This document shows, in pieces, positions 9,109-18,414 of a stretch of 64,000 bases of DNA; position 1 is the stretch's first letter; each line of letters starts with the position of its first letter. The notes beneath the pieces are model-generated. The model was not told the origin of the DNA, searched no databases, and saw nothing but the letters and a program-made list of their open reading frames with translations. Source of the DNA: Leptodontidium sp. MPI-SDFR-AT-0119 (lineage: Eukaryota > Ascomycota > Leotiomycetes > Helotiales > Leptodontidiaceae); contig JAHLEZ010000020.1 in the NCBI GenBank assembly GCA_020726505.1, positions 620,001 to 684,000 of the forward strand, given 5' to 3'. Position numbers and translations under genes: made by a program.

Positions 9109-11280
9109 ATGAGCGAACCGTTCAGCGGCCACTTTCTTGACGGCCCATTTGTTGGGCTTAGTTATCGCACCCCAACACAATCTGGCGTCACAAACAGCGA
9201 AGGCGGGTTCGCTTACAAGGAGGGCGAAGTCGTGACCTTCTCCATCGATGCTCTCACGCTGGGACATGCGAAAGGAAATCCGTCTTTGACATTAGCCAGC
9301 CTACATGAGACCCCACCCAATGCGGATCAGAACCAGCAAGATACCGAAAAGGAGCTCACTCGTCCTGATATTGTCAATCGAGCGCGCTTCGTGCAGAGTC
9401 TAGGACCCGACTGTGACTTGCGCGACGGCGTGACAGTAGACAGGGCAACACGCACATTGGTGGGACAAAACGCGAACGACATCTCGTTCGCAGTCGATGT
9501 TGAGTCGTTTGAGAAGAATGCTGCAGTTCAAGCAGTATTGACTCGGCTGGGACGTGGACTTCGGGGCGCGGCTGCAGCCCGAAATCATATCCGGCGGCGC
9601 ATGCACGGGGTTCGGGTCTTGCGGGACTTGAAAATCCCAACCCGAGACGGCAGCTATGTCGTCGCCGATGTCTTCCTTCCTCTTGCTGGCGGCTCGCATC
9701 CGACTCTGCTGCACCAAGGCGTCTACGGCCGGGCCTTCCGCACTGGATCCAGCCATACCGCGGCGGATCGTCAGGCCAGCGAGCAGCGAGAAGCTGACTA
9801 CTATGAAAACGTGGAGGCTCGCGTGCAGATCAACCATTATTTCAGGTACTCCGAGAGCGCGGTTGCGGCTAATTCGTTCGACTGGGTCCCGCGGGGTTAT
9901 GCGCTAGTGCGTGTCGATAGCCGCGGTGTCGGCCAGTCACCCGGCATTCTTGCGCCTTTCTCGCCCCAGGAAGCGCAGGATTACTACGATGCGATCGAGT
10001 GGGCTGCGCAACAGACGTGGAGCAACGGCAAGGTTGGGCTGTGGGGAGCTTCATACAACGCCACGATCCAATGGCCGGTGGCGAGTCTCCAACCACCCTC
10101 GCTCAAGGCCTTTGCACCACAGGCAGGCGACACCGATGGTTACCGTGATCTGGCCTACCCAGGAGGCATCTTACTGGAAGGATACCGCAGGTGGTGGTGG
10201 GATAACATGGCAGCTGGGCCCTCGAAAAATCCCAAGGCCGATGCTGTGGACTTCCTCGGCGGCCTGGCCAGGCATCCCTTTGACGACAGCCACTACCATG
10301 GCGGAACCCACCTAGGCATCGCGCAGGTTGACTTTTCCCGTATCCAGATTCCTGTCATCGTAAGTGCGAGCCAGACGGCATGGATTCATGGGCGCGCTGG
10401 CTTTGAAGCCTTCGCCCGGGTGCCGTCAGCCCACAAGCAGTTACTGGTCTACGATGCCACATACACTTACAATCTGTATCATGACTTCAGATCCGATTTG
10501 GAGGTCTTCTTTGATCATCACTTGAAGGGTATCAAACCCGACAAGGAGCCACCCGCCGTACGTATGGTTATGCGTACAGGTCATGGCAAGTATGAGATCA
10601 AGGACGCGGCTCACTGGCCCATTCCGGGGACCACCTATCGGGAATTGTTTCTCGATGCCGGAGCAGGTATCAAGGTCCCCGGTGCCCTCACGGCAAAGAC
10701 GCCGGCACAGGAAAGCCACGCGGAATACTCAGCCGATGTAACAGCAGCAGGAAAAGACTTGCCCATGGCCGTATTTGAAACCAATCCCTTCTCGGAGGAA
10801 GTCGAACTGGCCGGCCACTTCCGTGCTACGCTCTGGGTCTCGTCGACCACAACGGACGCAGATGTCTTCGTGGCATTTCGAGTGATGGATGGAGATCGCG
10901 AGGTCCAGTATCGGAGCTCAGAACCAAAATCTGTCGCACCCTTATCCAGCGGCCTCCTCAGGGCATCGCATCGCAAAACTGACCCTAAGCTCAGTACCAC
11001 CGAACGGCCATGGCATACCCACATGGAGGAGGATTATGCACCACTGTCACCCAACGTACCTGTGAAGTTAGATATCGAGTCCCTTTCGGCCACGGCACGC
11101 ATACCGGTCGGACATAGACTGCGTATCGAGATTACGCCAGCAGATGATGGCCAAGGGAATCCGTCCGAGTGGTCTCGCCGTATTGACGCCTCTTACCATG
11201 CTGGGGCAGTCAATCGCATCCTTACAGGAGGCCAGTATCCAAGCTCCGTTACCATTCCCGTAGTACCTCATTTTAATTAG
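9109..11280 (+). CDS. CocE/NonD-type X-Pro dipeptidyl-peptidase-family hydrolase with extra N-terminal domain
   Basis: A single uninterrupted 723-residue ORF. Residues about 1-150 form a separate module opening FLDGPFVGLSYRTPTQSGVT, with GGFAYKEGEVVTFSIDALTL. That pattern is common at the start of bacterial secreted or lipoprotein enzymes. Residues about 165-500 are the CocE/NonD alpha/beta-hydrolase domain: IPTRDGSYVVADVFLP, LVRVDSRGVGQSPG, and the nucleophile elbow GLWGASYN with predicted catalytic Ser315. Residues about 520-720 fit the C-terminal jelly-roll domain of the family (ATLWVSSTTTDADVFVAFRV, IPVGHRLRIEITPADD). Members hydrolyse acyl or amide bonds (for example cocaine esterase, glutaryl acylase). 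The substrate is unknown. No signal peptide is visible. The lack of introns, the even GC-rich codon use and the bacterial-like first domain suggest possible bacterial origin. Confidence 0.85.
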   Translation: MSEPFSGHFLDGPFVGLSYRTPTQSGVTNSEGGFAYKEGEVVTFSIDALTLGHAKGNPSLTLASLHETPPNADQNQQDTEKELTRPDIVNRARFVQSLGPDCDLRDGVTVDRATRTLVGQNANDISFAVDVESFEKNAAVQAVLTRLGRGLRGAAAARNHIRRRMHGVRVLRDLKIPTRDGSYVVADVFLPLAGGSHPTLLHQGVYGRAFRTGSSHTAADRQASEQREADYYENVEARVQINHYFRYSESAVAANSFDWVPRGYALVRVDSRGVGQSPGILAPFSPQEAQDYYDAIEWAAQQTWSNGKVGLWGASYNATIQWPVASLQPPSLKAFAPQAGDTDGYRDLAYPGGILLEGYRRWWWDNMAAGPSKNPKADAVDFLGGLARHPFDDSHYHGGTHLGIAQVDFSRIQIPVIVSASQTAWIHGRAGFEAFARVPSAHKQLLVYDATYTYNLYHDFRSDLEVFFDHHLKGIKPDKEPPAVRMVMRTGHGKYEIKDAAHWPIPGTTYRELFLDAGAGIKVPGALTAKTPAQESHAEYSADVTAAGKDLPMAVFETNPFSEEVELAGHFRATLWVSSTTTDADVFVAFRVMDGDREVQYRSSEPKSVAPLSSGLLRASHRKTDPKLSTTERPWHTHMEEDYAPLSPNVPVKLDIESLSATARIPVGHRLRIEITPADDGQGNPSEWSRRIDASYHAGAVNRILTGGQYPSSVTIPVVPHFN

Positions 11281-11788
11281 CTTTTGCGTTGTTTGAGTCT
11301 GAGGTAGCATTCCGCAGTCAAGACAATAAACCATTTTGTTCACGACGCCTTTAAGATTGTTTCACATCTCGAGATTGATAAATTCCAAGTGCTGAATCCG
11401 ATATCTCCTATCTTTTCGAAACCTGGTGACGAGATGTTCGATCACAACTGATGTAAGAATTGTCTTTCCTGCTCCAGGCATCCCTTAACAGAACAAACTT
11501 GGGAAGTGGACCTATCATCTTCGCACGTTGCTGGATCATCGGCCAGTAGTAAGTCTCTTTCCACAAGCGTCGAAGTTGGGTCCCTGTGTCGTTAGTGTTC
11601 TCCCTTTCAATATGCTTCATTACATTCTCGTAATCGCTCTCCTCGATGAACTCGCCCATGAGCTCTGCGGGCTCGGATAAAGGCCTTGCATTGCAATCTT
11701 CGATAATTCTCTGACATCACATCATGCGACGGTATGCCTCAAGCGCTCTTCTGACTTGGCTTGTTCTTCGCGGGTCTTCTTCTTCTGG
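11281..11788. other. Intergenic; possible 3' part of the next minus-strand gene
   Basis: Short minus-strand ORF fragments only. At about 11725-11815 another frame reads ADQKKKTREEQAKSEERL, a charged helical stretch that could be the true C-terminus of the following hypothetical gene if an unmapped intron joins them. Confidence 0.25.
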
Positions 11789-12511
11789 TCAGCTTTTCCA
11801 AGACTTTCTTGCGCATACTCCAATGCAGGCACCGTGAGGCTTTGCGATCAGCCGATTGCATCTCGCCCATTTCTCTGTGACGCTACTCATGATATTTACA
11901 AAATTTGTGCGGATAATAGCTGTAGTGAGGACGTCGTCCAAAATGCCTGACACAGATGAATCGGGTGTGCGGCTCTTGTCATCTACATGCTTGAGTGCCA
12001 CTACAACATCTTCCAACCACTGAACTGAACCATCAAGGATCGAACACCTTGCGAAAGGTCTTTGTTTGTCCGCGTCTGGCATGCCATTGTCTACAATGCC
12101 TGTGTCGGAAGACCGGTCCTCTCTCGAAGTCCGCAGAGACTCCATTTTATTAGGCTCGGTGATGGCTGGGTTGCCAGTGGACTCGAGGGTAGTAGGCTCA
12201 GTAGCACGTTCGTTGGTGGCAGGTTTGTCGGTGGCAGATTCGTCGGTGACAGGTTCGTCGGTGGCAAGCTTCTGCTTCTTTGGCAATCTACTTGCTCTGC
12301 TGTCTGCGTTCTGCATATTCCCGTAGGATCGCTTCGTAAGAGAGGCCTGTCGACCAGATCTGCGGAGAAGTTTAAACTTAATATCAATCGGACGGGGACC
12401 ATCGGTTCCTCCATTAGACCTGACAAGAGAATTTTGGACTGCTATAGTCTTAACGTGCTTCTTTCGTAGAAGGTTTACCATGCTCTCTAAACTTACTCGT
12501 TCGTCCCACAA
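11789..12511 (-). CDS. Hypothetical protein with Thr/Asp/Glu-rich tandem repeat
   Basis: A minus-strand ORF of up to 240 residues, not recognised. A basic N-terminal half contains KRSYGNMQNADSRASRLPKK. It is followed by a low-complexity segment of five-residue units (TDEPV, TDESA, TDKPA, TNERA) encoded by four 15-bp repeats at 12211-12270, then VQWLEDVVVALKHVDDK and a helical end. Both ends are uncertain: the ORF could be one exon of a longer gene, and a charged continuation exists in another frame downstream. Function cannot be inferred. Confidence 0.3.
   Translation of the reverse strand: MWDERVSLESMVNLLRKKHVKTIAVQNSLVRSNGGTDGPRPIDIKFKLLRRSGRQASLTKRSYGNMQNADSRASRLPKKQKLATDEPVTDESATDKPATNERATEPTTLESTGNPAITEPNKMESLRTSREDRSSDTGIVDNGMPDADKQRPFARCSILDGSVQWLEDVVVALKHVDDKSRTPDSSVSGILDDVLTTAIIRTNFVNIMSSVTEKWARCNRLIAKPHGACIGVCARKSWKS
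12211..12270. repeat. Four 15-bp coding tandem repeats
   Basis: Units CGTTGGTGGCAGGTT, TGTCGGTGGCAGATT, CGTCGGTGACAGGTT and CGTCGGTGGCAAGCT follow each other exactly. In the minus-strand ORF they encode acidic five-residue units. Confidence 0.8.
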
Positions 12512-12983
12512 GATCGTTCAACTCGTCCAACTCCCTACCTTCGGCTTCAAGCACACGACAAATACGCACTATCTCGCCGATGTGCGGCTCAGCCTGTTCA
12601 ATAATATTTTTGGCCATGACGCTATTTCGATATCTGAATCAAGGATCCATTGGTGGTGTAGGGTGGTTGCGTGTCCAAGGGATCCCCGTTAGCCTTTTGT
12701 GTGGCTCCTTGATGCAGGATCATGTCGACTAAGACATACTGCCTCAGCTCTCGGGGAACTTCTTCCATTGTGCAGATACGAATCTGTCCAGGGTGAGCGA
12801 ACTTCGAGAAACCGATGTTGTATAAGTTGTCGGGGTCTGTTTTTCTCCCCTCACAACCCTCTTCCCTCATCAACCCTCTTCCCTCATCAGCCACCCTCCC
12901 TCATCAACCCTCACCATCCAATATACCCCTTGCTCCTCCAGTAACGATTCTCTTAGTTCTGATCTTCCGCAAGAATTTTTCTA

Positions 12984-14173
12984 GTGTTCTGTACTAGGCC
13001 GCTGGATAACTCTCTGTTCTCGCTTGCCGCGTCCAATCCGTTGATGCCCTTCGCAAATATGGGATCGGGATCTTCTCGTTTTGAAACCAGGTGGTGGGAG
13101 GCAGAAGCTCAGCGAAAGGTAGTGACCACTAAAAACACCGGTAAAGTGGAAGTCATCTGCTCCCTTATTCCCGGTGTGGATGAAATGGCGATGGTGGGCT
13201 ACTTGAAGGAACGTTCCGATCTCGACACACTCTTCGCGCTACATTCCAGACATCAGAACCTCTCCGGGGACCAACGTGCAGACCCCCAAGCTTTGACAGT
13301 TGATTGCAAGGCCAATGAACTCTGGCGGTTGCTCCGAATGCCACCGGGGTGCGGCGAGGCTCCATGGGACTGGAACTGGCACCCTCCACTCGAAGGGATC
13401 CCTTCCGAAATCGCGGCCGAATTCCATGCAGCCGTGTGCCAGGCGATCTTTCGAATTCCCTTCTCCGACTTCGTGAAGTGCGCCTTTGGATATAGCACGA
13501 AGGCGCACTTTCTCAACAGTCTAGTCGATGCCGTATGCGATGTACGCGATAACCTTCGTACGGAATATCAAGGTCGCCCTTGGATACAGGAGATTTATGT
13601 TGAAGTTGAGAAAGTGAGTAAACATGGAAGTCCATTGAAACGGCGTACTGATTAGAGTAGGCATTTAACCAGGAATATCACCCACTAGCGCACTGGATCG
13701 TTGCTAGCAGCCTGAACCAGAAGGCGGGTGCCCCATATGACGCCTTCGCCGCGAACTTTGACCTAATCAAGAGAATCTTTGCAACTCGCAGCTTTGATGT
13801 CGTGCTCAAGCGTCTTGTGGCTTTGGATCGGCGGTTTGCACACGGTAGTCAGATGTACAATTGGCAGAAGTGGTCAACAGACCTCGACTTCTGGCAGTGC
13901 GTCGATGGAGCATTATGGTCAGGGAAGTTCACCACTCCGCTCGTGCCACCGCACTGGCCAAGTGAGGACCGGGATGAGAGACTGCGCTTTCTTGATGGAT
14001 TCAAGACAGACGCTGAGGATAGGGCGTGGGGTAGTTGGGGTAAAGTTGTGTTCTCAATGAAGAGGCTGATGGTGCGGGAGCGGAACTCTGAAGGTCGAGA
14101 ATCGCAGTACAGTGTCAAGAAAGGCTTGCTGGTGTCTATGGACCTGCTGAAGGATAGCCCTAACAGATCCTGA
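12984..14173 (+). CDS. Hypothetical two-exon protein, about 355-380 residues
   Basis: Exons 12984-13613 and 13661-14173 are joined across a 47-bp intron (GTGAGT..GTAG, phase 0). The spliced frame stays open to the stop at 14171. Possible starts are the ATGs at 12984, 13044 and 13059. The last (MGSGSSRFETRWWEAEAQRK) looks most like a protein start, giving 355 residues. Visible motifs include many Trp and charged residues (APWDWNWHPPLEGIPSEIAA, HPLAHWIVASSLNQKAG, WQKWSTDLDFWQCVDG). No signal peptide or membrane segment. I do not recognise the family. The good splice and even coding character across both exons support a real gene. Confidence 0.62.
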
Positions 14174-14358
14174 CCTTGGGCGTAATGTCGTAGGACGTTT
14201 TGAGAAGTGTTGAATTTGGATGCGAATGAGGATGGAGATCGACCGCTCTTATTTGGTGATCAGGGCAGGAACTGTATGTACAGCTATATAGTGCAATTAG
14301 CCATGTGTCTCTAAACCGTGCTCAAAAATATTATTGACCTTCGACGTTATAGCCTTAC

Positions 14359-15261
14359 CTAATCTCGTGGCCCGATGCGGCCCCTCTTCCTCCGTTTCGA
14401 CAACATAGGCCACCGTCGTCGCCGCTTCTGGTAGGCATTCCGTTGCCTTTGACACCTTTCGGTGACGGTTTCCCGGTCGTGCAAGTACTTGTATCGAGAA
14501 TCGAGTAACTGGTATTGCTCCTGCCATGTCAATTGACCTCTCCACTTTCTCCCGCCAACATTTTCCTGGCCAAGTGGGCGCCATGGGAACAGCTTCTTTG
14601 TATGTGTGCGCGCCTTGAGATGTTTGCGGACTTCAGGCGTGATACAACCGTGTGGACCACGAATTGTCAGGTGAGGAAGGTTACGGATCTTCAAAAGGCT
14701 CCATATTCCCCGATCGTCGACGGAAGATATCGAGCGTGAGTAAGGGATGCAGAGTCGAAGCCATGATATTCGCATACAACCCCAGTGTTTATAAAGGTAC
14801 TCAAAAGCCTCGTAGGCATAATCGGTAGTCCGCTGACCCCAACCCGTGGCATTCTCATCGTCAAGATAAGATACGCCGAGGAACCGAACGCTGTGCAGAG
14901 TTGTAGCATGTCGACCCGGACCCTGTTTGAAGAAGGCTGACAGGGTTTTCAAGTCGCTGAACTCGAGGGCTTCGCCAATACGGAGTTTGACTGGCGTGAT
15001 CTCTCTGCCTTCCGTGGAAGTTGAGTAAGGGTGGTTGAGGTAGATCGAACGGAATGCCCTCGATACCGATGCCACTGGGTGGTGTGCGGCATGGGCCCTG
15101 ACACCGCCGCCTAGCGGTGATGGTCGACTGTCCGCGACGATATAACTCAAGATCCGCGACGTGATCTCTGCAGGTATGAAAGTCGTGTTGCTGTGGAATG
15201 TATGGAAGGTTGGGGGTGTAGAGTGGCCCGCCATGACGAAGGCTGGATGTTGGCCTAGCAT
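14359..15261 (-). CDS. F-box-like hypothetical protein
   Basis: A 300-residue ORF. Near the N-terminus FIPAEITSRILSYIVAD has the pattern of a fungal F-box-like helix pair (P-x-E-I..I-L), followed by VASVSRAFRSIYLNHP, a usual continuation in fungal F-box-like proteins that list household names such as 'F-box domain-containing'. The middle has Leu/Trp patches (WLRLCIPYSR, NLPHLTIRGP) that could be degenerate repeats. The C-terminus is strongly basic (YQKRRRRWPMLSKRRKRGR). F-box proteins recruit substrates to SCF ubiquitin ligases, but no partner can be named. The start may be the ATG at 15261 or the internal one at codon 10. Confidence 0.5.
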   Translation of the reverse strand: MLGQHPAFVMAGHSTPPTFHTFHSNTTFIPAEITSRILSYIVADSRPSPLGGGVRAHAAHHPVASVSRAFRSIYLNHPYSTSTEGREITPVKLRIGEALEFSDLKTLSAFFKQGPGRHATTLHSVRFLGVSYLDDENATGWGQRTTDYAYEAFEYLYKHWGCMRISWLRLCIPYSRSISSVDDRGIWSLLKIRNLPHLTIRGPHGCITPEVRKHLKARTHTKKLFPWRPLGQENVGGRKWRGQLTWQEQYQLLDSRYKYLHDRETVTERCQRQRNAYQKRRRRWPMLSKRRKRGRIGPRD

Positions 15262-15763
15262 CGAGAATGGGGATGAATGGGGTCATGATGAGTAGAGGTA
15301 GCAGAAATTGAATTCCATCTGTCGTTCATAGGTTGTGGGAAGCCGTGAATGGACCAGGCAATTTTGTATGTAGATGTTCACCGGCTTCTGGATGATCGGT
15401 GAGGCGGATCCTGTGGCGGGAAGTGCCGCGATTGGACCTTTGTAAAAAAAAGGTGTGGTCGACAAAGCCCAGAGGGGGGAGGCCTTTTTGGTCGAGTTCG
15501 GGGGCTCCTTGTGGAAGCCGTAATTCCTGAACAGGTATGCTTTGCACTGGTAACCGGGAAATATTTGAAAAGGTTGAAGAAGGAAGGCCGGGCAGGGTTC
15601 TTGGCACGGTCCATTGAGGCTCAAACTAACCGATCCTTGGAGGCAGACTTCTCTTGACGAGTGGTCCTGCCCACTTCATGCCAGTCAACTATCACCAAAA
15701 GGATTTTGGCCTAGTACAGCCCATTGGGAAGAAATCTTCGGGCGATGATCCAGCTTCGCCACA
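15262..15763. other. Intergenic between divergent genes
   Basis: Overlapping minus-strand ORFs in three frames are Pro- and Ser-rich and show no family pattern. Probably promoter and 5' UTR of the F-box-like gene. Confidence 0.35.
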
Positions 15764-16255
15764 ATGAACTCTTCACCTTCGAAGCGATTAGTAAGGCCCC
15801 GCCATCAAGAGCCTTTTCAAGGAATGCCCAAATGGCTGTACGACAAGGCACACGAGGAAGTTGATCAGCGAATACTCGATGAACTTACTGGCCGAGTTTA
15901 CTACGATGTCGGAGGATTCAACGAGCGATACTTTGAGAGGAAGTCCTGGACGAACAACGCCAAGCATATCTACGAACAGTCGAGGACTCAATATGCAGAG
16001 GTCGCTGTAGCGAATGGCCGGATCCTTCACTTCAAGCTCCATTCTGTGAGCGGTTCATGAAGTTCCAGGACACTGTTCTCAGCGGACTACGCCGCAGATA
16101 CTACACATCAGCGAACAAAGTGTCGAGGGGCTCGGAGGCTGATCGCAAGCTTGACATTTTCCTCACCCCCGCCGACGCTCCCTTACCGGACGGTGAGCAC
16201 GACTGGCCCAATGTACTTGTTATTGGAGAACATAAACAGAATCCTGGTGAGGGTT
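15764..16255 (+). pseudogene. Truncated FunK1-like fungal kinase gene (N-terminal part)
   Basis: Two overlapping frames match the N-terminal region that precedes the kinase domain in fungal FunK1-type proteins. The first reads GMPKWLYDKAHEEVDQRILD and ends KHIYEQSRTQYAE. The second reads EWPDPSLQAPFCERFMKFQD, RKLDIFLTPADAPLPDGEHD and VLVIGEHKQNP. The switch occurs near 15998, and one missing G there would explain it. The reading stops at a GGTGAGG that could be an intron donor, directly before the AT-rich block. No kinase domain follows, so the gene was truncated, probably by repeat insertion. FunK1 kinases are multi-copy in many filamentous fungi, and function is largely unknown. Confidence 0.65.
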
Positions 16256-17409
16256 GATCTGCAAAATCATTGGTACAACTATTACCCATTACATTACGTT
16301 AAATTTAATAATTAATAAACGTTTATAATTATTCACTCCTTTTTTAATCAATTACTTAGGAAATTATAAAGTGATTATTAGGAAATTATAATTAGAGTAT
16401 TATAAAGTGCTTTTAAATACCGCTAAATAATAGCTTATTTAGTTATTAGATTACCCTTTAATAATTAATTATAATAAATTAATTAAAATCCGAAACCTTC
16501 GCTAATATAAAATTCATTAACGTTATTAACGCGACGCTAAGCGTAAAGACGTTAAGTTGCGTAAATTTTAGAATTATTATAATTCCTAACTTTTTAAGTT
16601 AACTTTAAGAATTAATTTATTACCTTTAAACTAGTTATAACAATACTTATGATATAGATAAGTCCTAGGATTCTATTAGCTCCCAGAAATCGCATTCCCA
16701 GGAACTACTCGATTCCCAGGACTACGTTGGCTCCTAGAACATTTCCTCCTGGGCCACAGTGGCCGCCCAGGAGCGTTCGTAACAATCACGTCTCGATTTT
16801 TTGGTAAGGATTCCCATACAAATCGAGCGGGGACAACTCGCTTTCCGGGGATAACTCGCTTTCTCTTACTTTCCGGTAGGGTTCTGAAAGTATAGTCGTC
16901 AAGACCTACTATTATATTAAAAAAAGGAAAGAAAAAGAGAAAATAAAAATAATAAGGGCTTTAATAATACGAAATATAATAAGAATAATAATTATTTTTA
17001 TTCTTATTATTCGTATTATTTAATTATTTATTAAGTTTAAATATAAGAGTATTCCATACTTTACTTTAATTATTAAAGAGCTTGAAAGTAGGAGTTTTCT
17101 TAATAATAAAATAAAAAAGTTTCTTTAAAAAGAAAAAGTATAGTCTTATTAATAATTCTATATTCTAATAATTCATTAAAGAATTATTAAAATCATTAAA
17201 TTACTTTTAATTACTTTCATTTAATACATAAAACTACTTTAACCTAATTTGCTTTTTAATGAGAATCTTAATTAATTATTACTTTGAAATATGAAATCGC
17301 TTTTTTATATTTATCTCCTTTATATATATTATTATAAGCTTTAAATTATTTATAAGCGTATCTTAAAGCATTACTGTTGGTTTAATAATCGTCACGTTCT
17401 AGTAATATG

Positions 17410-17836
17410 TGTCACGATCGGAAGGACCACGTGAGTCTTGGCCCTGAGGCTCGGCAGCCCGGCTGCACAGAGAAGCCAAGACTCTTAGGATCCAGTCATT
17501 TTCATCAGCACTGCAATCTTGGTATCCCATGAGGAAGCCGGACCACGGGACCAGGGGTCACGTGGCGGCATGGAGCTTTTGGAGCTTTAGGATCCAAGGC
17601 TCCAGGAACCCCAGACCCGCAGGCTCCCTGGGGATCCCTGGGGAATCGAAGTTCTATATAAACAGAGTAGTTTCCTAGGTAGTAGAGCTTCGTGCTCAAA
17701 TTCATATAGCAGTCTAACCATTGCTTGTAACGTCTCAATTCCTATTGAGAACCGAACCTCTTGTGACTTTACTTCTTAGCTGATACCAACCCACGAGCCT
17801 GTACGCCGCGTACCAGTCAGAACCAGGAACGTTACA
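17410..17836. mobile_element. Solo LTR, 427 bp, with 5-bp target duplication ATATG
   Basis: The sequence begins TGTCACGATC and ends GAACGTTACA, an imperfect inverted TGTCAC/GTTACA pair of the TG..CA type. It is flanked by ATATG at 17405-17409 and 17837-17841. A TATA-like CTATATAAACAG lies near 17655, as expected for an LTR promoter. It is GC-balanced inside an AT-rich block, so it arrived after the surrounding mutation or escaped it. It sits just upstream of a retroelement primer-binding site (17958), so it probably landed in an older LTR. Confidence 0.82.
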
Positions 17837-17841
17837 ATATG

Positions 17842-17957
17842 CTCGCTTATCGAGCATATAAGGGGAGCTCTCGTACAGAGCTCCTCCTTCCCGACACACA
17901 CATACACCACAATAGGATTTTGACCCCTATTATGTGTCAATTCAGACTCTGAATACG
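17842..17957 (+). mobile_element. Probable 3' part of an older LTR
   Basis: This GC-balanced stretch lies directly before a tRNA-complementary primer-binding site, where the 3' end of a 5' LTR is expected. It contains GCATATAAGG and CTCCTCCTTCC. Its 5' part would lie left of the solo LTR (before 17405) but is AT-rich and cannot be delimited. Confidence 0.4.
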
Positions 17958-17978
17958 TGGTGCCACCCGAGTTCGAAC
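17958..17978 (+). other. Retroelement primer-binding site (tRNA 3'-end complement)
   Basis: Bases TGGTGCCACCCGAGTTCGAA plus C. The reverse complement has the layout of a tRNA 3' end: T-loop GTTCGAA, T-stem, a GGTGGCA acceptor strand and terminal CCA. Such a site marks the start of minus-strand synthesis in an LTR retrotransposon. The tRNA species was not identified. Confidence 0.65.
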
Positions 17979-18146
17979 GACAATTACTATATTAAGATTA
18001 ATATTAAGTATATTAATAGAAGTATTAACTTTAAGAAAATTTGTAGTAGAGTTATTAATAAGAAGTATAAAAGAGAAGGTACTTAATATATTAGCGTCTT
18101 TAATAAGAGATTATGTGGTACAGAAGTGGAGTAGAGCCTTGCGATC

Positions 18147-18414
18147 TGTTACGACCCGCAACTCCCGGATCACGTTCAGGCTCAGTGATTAGCTAGCAGG
18201 CGACTCACCTGCGACTACCGGGTGAATGGATGGCGACTCGACAGGCGACGGCGCTAGGCCGGATTAGGACAGGGGTTATGTATATATACTCGGGTCCTCC
18301 CTTACGGAGCTCTTCTTTCCTCTTTGTCTTTTCTTCTTGATTCTGAGCGTAGCCTTAGGCCCAAATACAAAGCTTGAGTCAACTCGCCGTATCAACCTAT
18401 CGCCAGCCGTAACA
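18147..18414. mobile_element. Solo LTR, 268 bp, with 5-bp target duplication CGATC
   Basis: The ends are perfect inverted heptamers TGTTACG and CGTAACA. CGATC flanks both sides (18142-18146 and 18415-18419). TATGTATATATACTCGGG near 18278 is a TATA-like element, followed by a pyrimidine-rich stretch. It is a different family from the 17410-17836 LTR. Its unmutated sequence amid AT-rich DNA points to a recent insertion followed by LTR-LTR recombination. Confidence 0.88.

Noticed and set aside
9374..11024. Several ORFs opposite the CocE/NonD-type gene
   Set aside because: Shadow frames of a strongly coding GC-rich ORF.
12622..12894. 90-codon minus-strand ORF with repeated CTCCCTCATCAACC units
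   Set aside because: Open because of a local simple repeat (about 12857-12910); no motif.
15283..15624. 113-codon minus-strand ORF upstream of the F-box-like gene
   Set aside because: Pro-rich, overlaps two other open frames, no family pattern; more likely 5' UTR or promoter.
17505..17738. 77-codon minus-strand ORF in the AT-rich block
   Set aside because: It lies wholly inside the solo LTR, so it is element sequence and not a gene.
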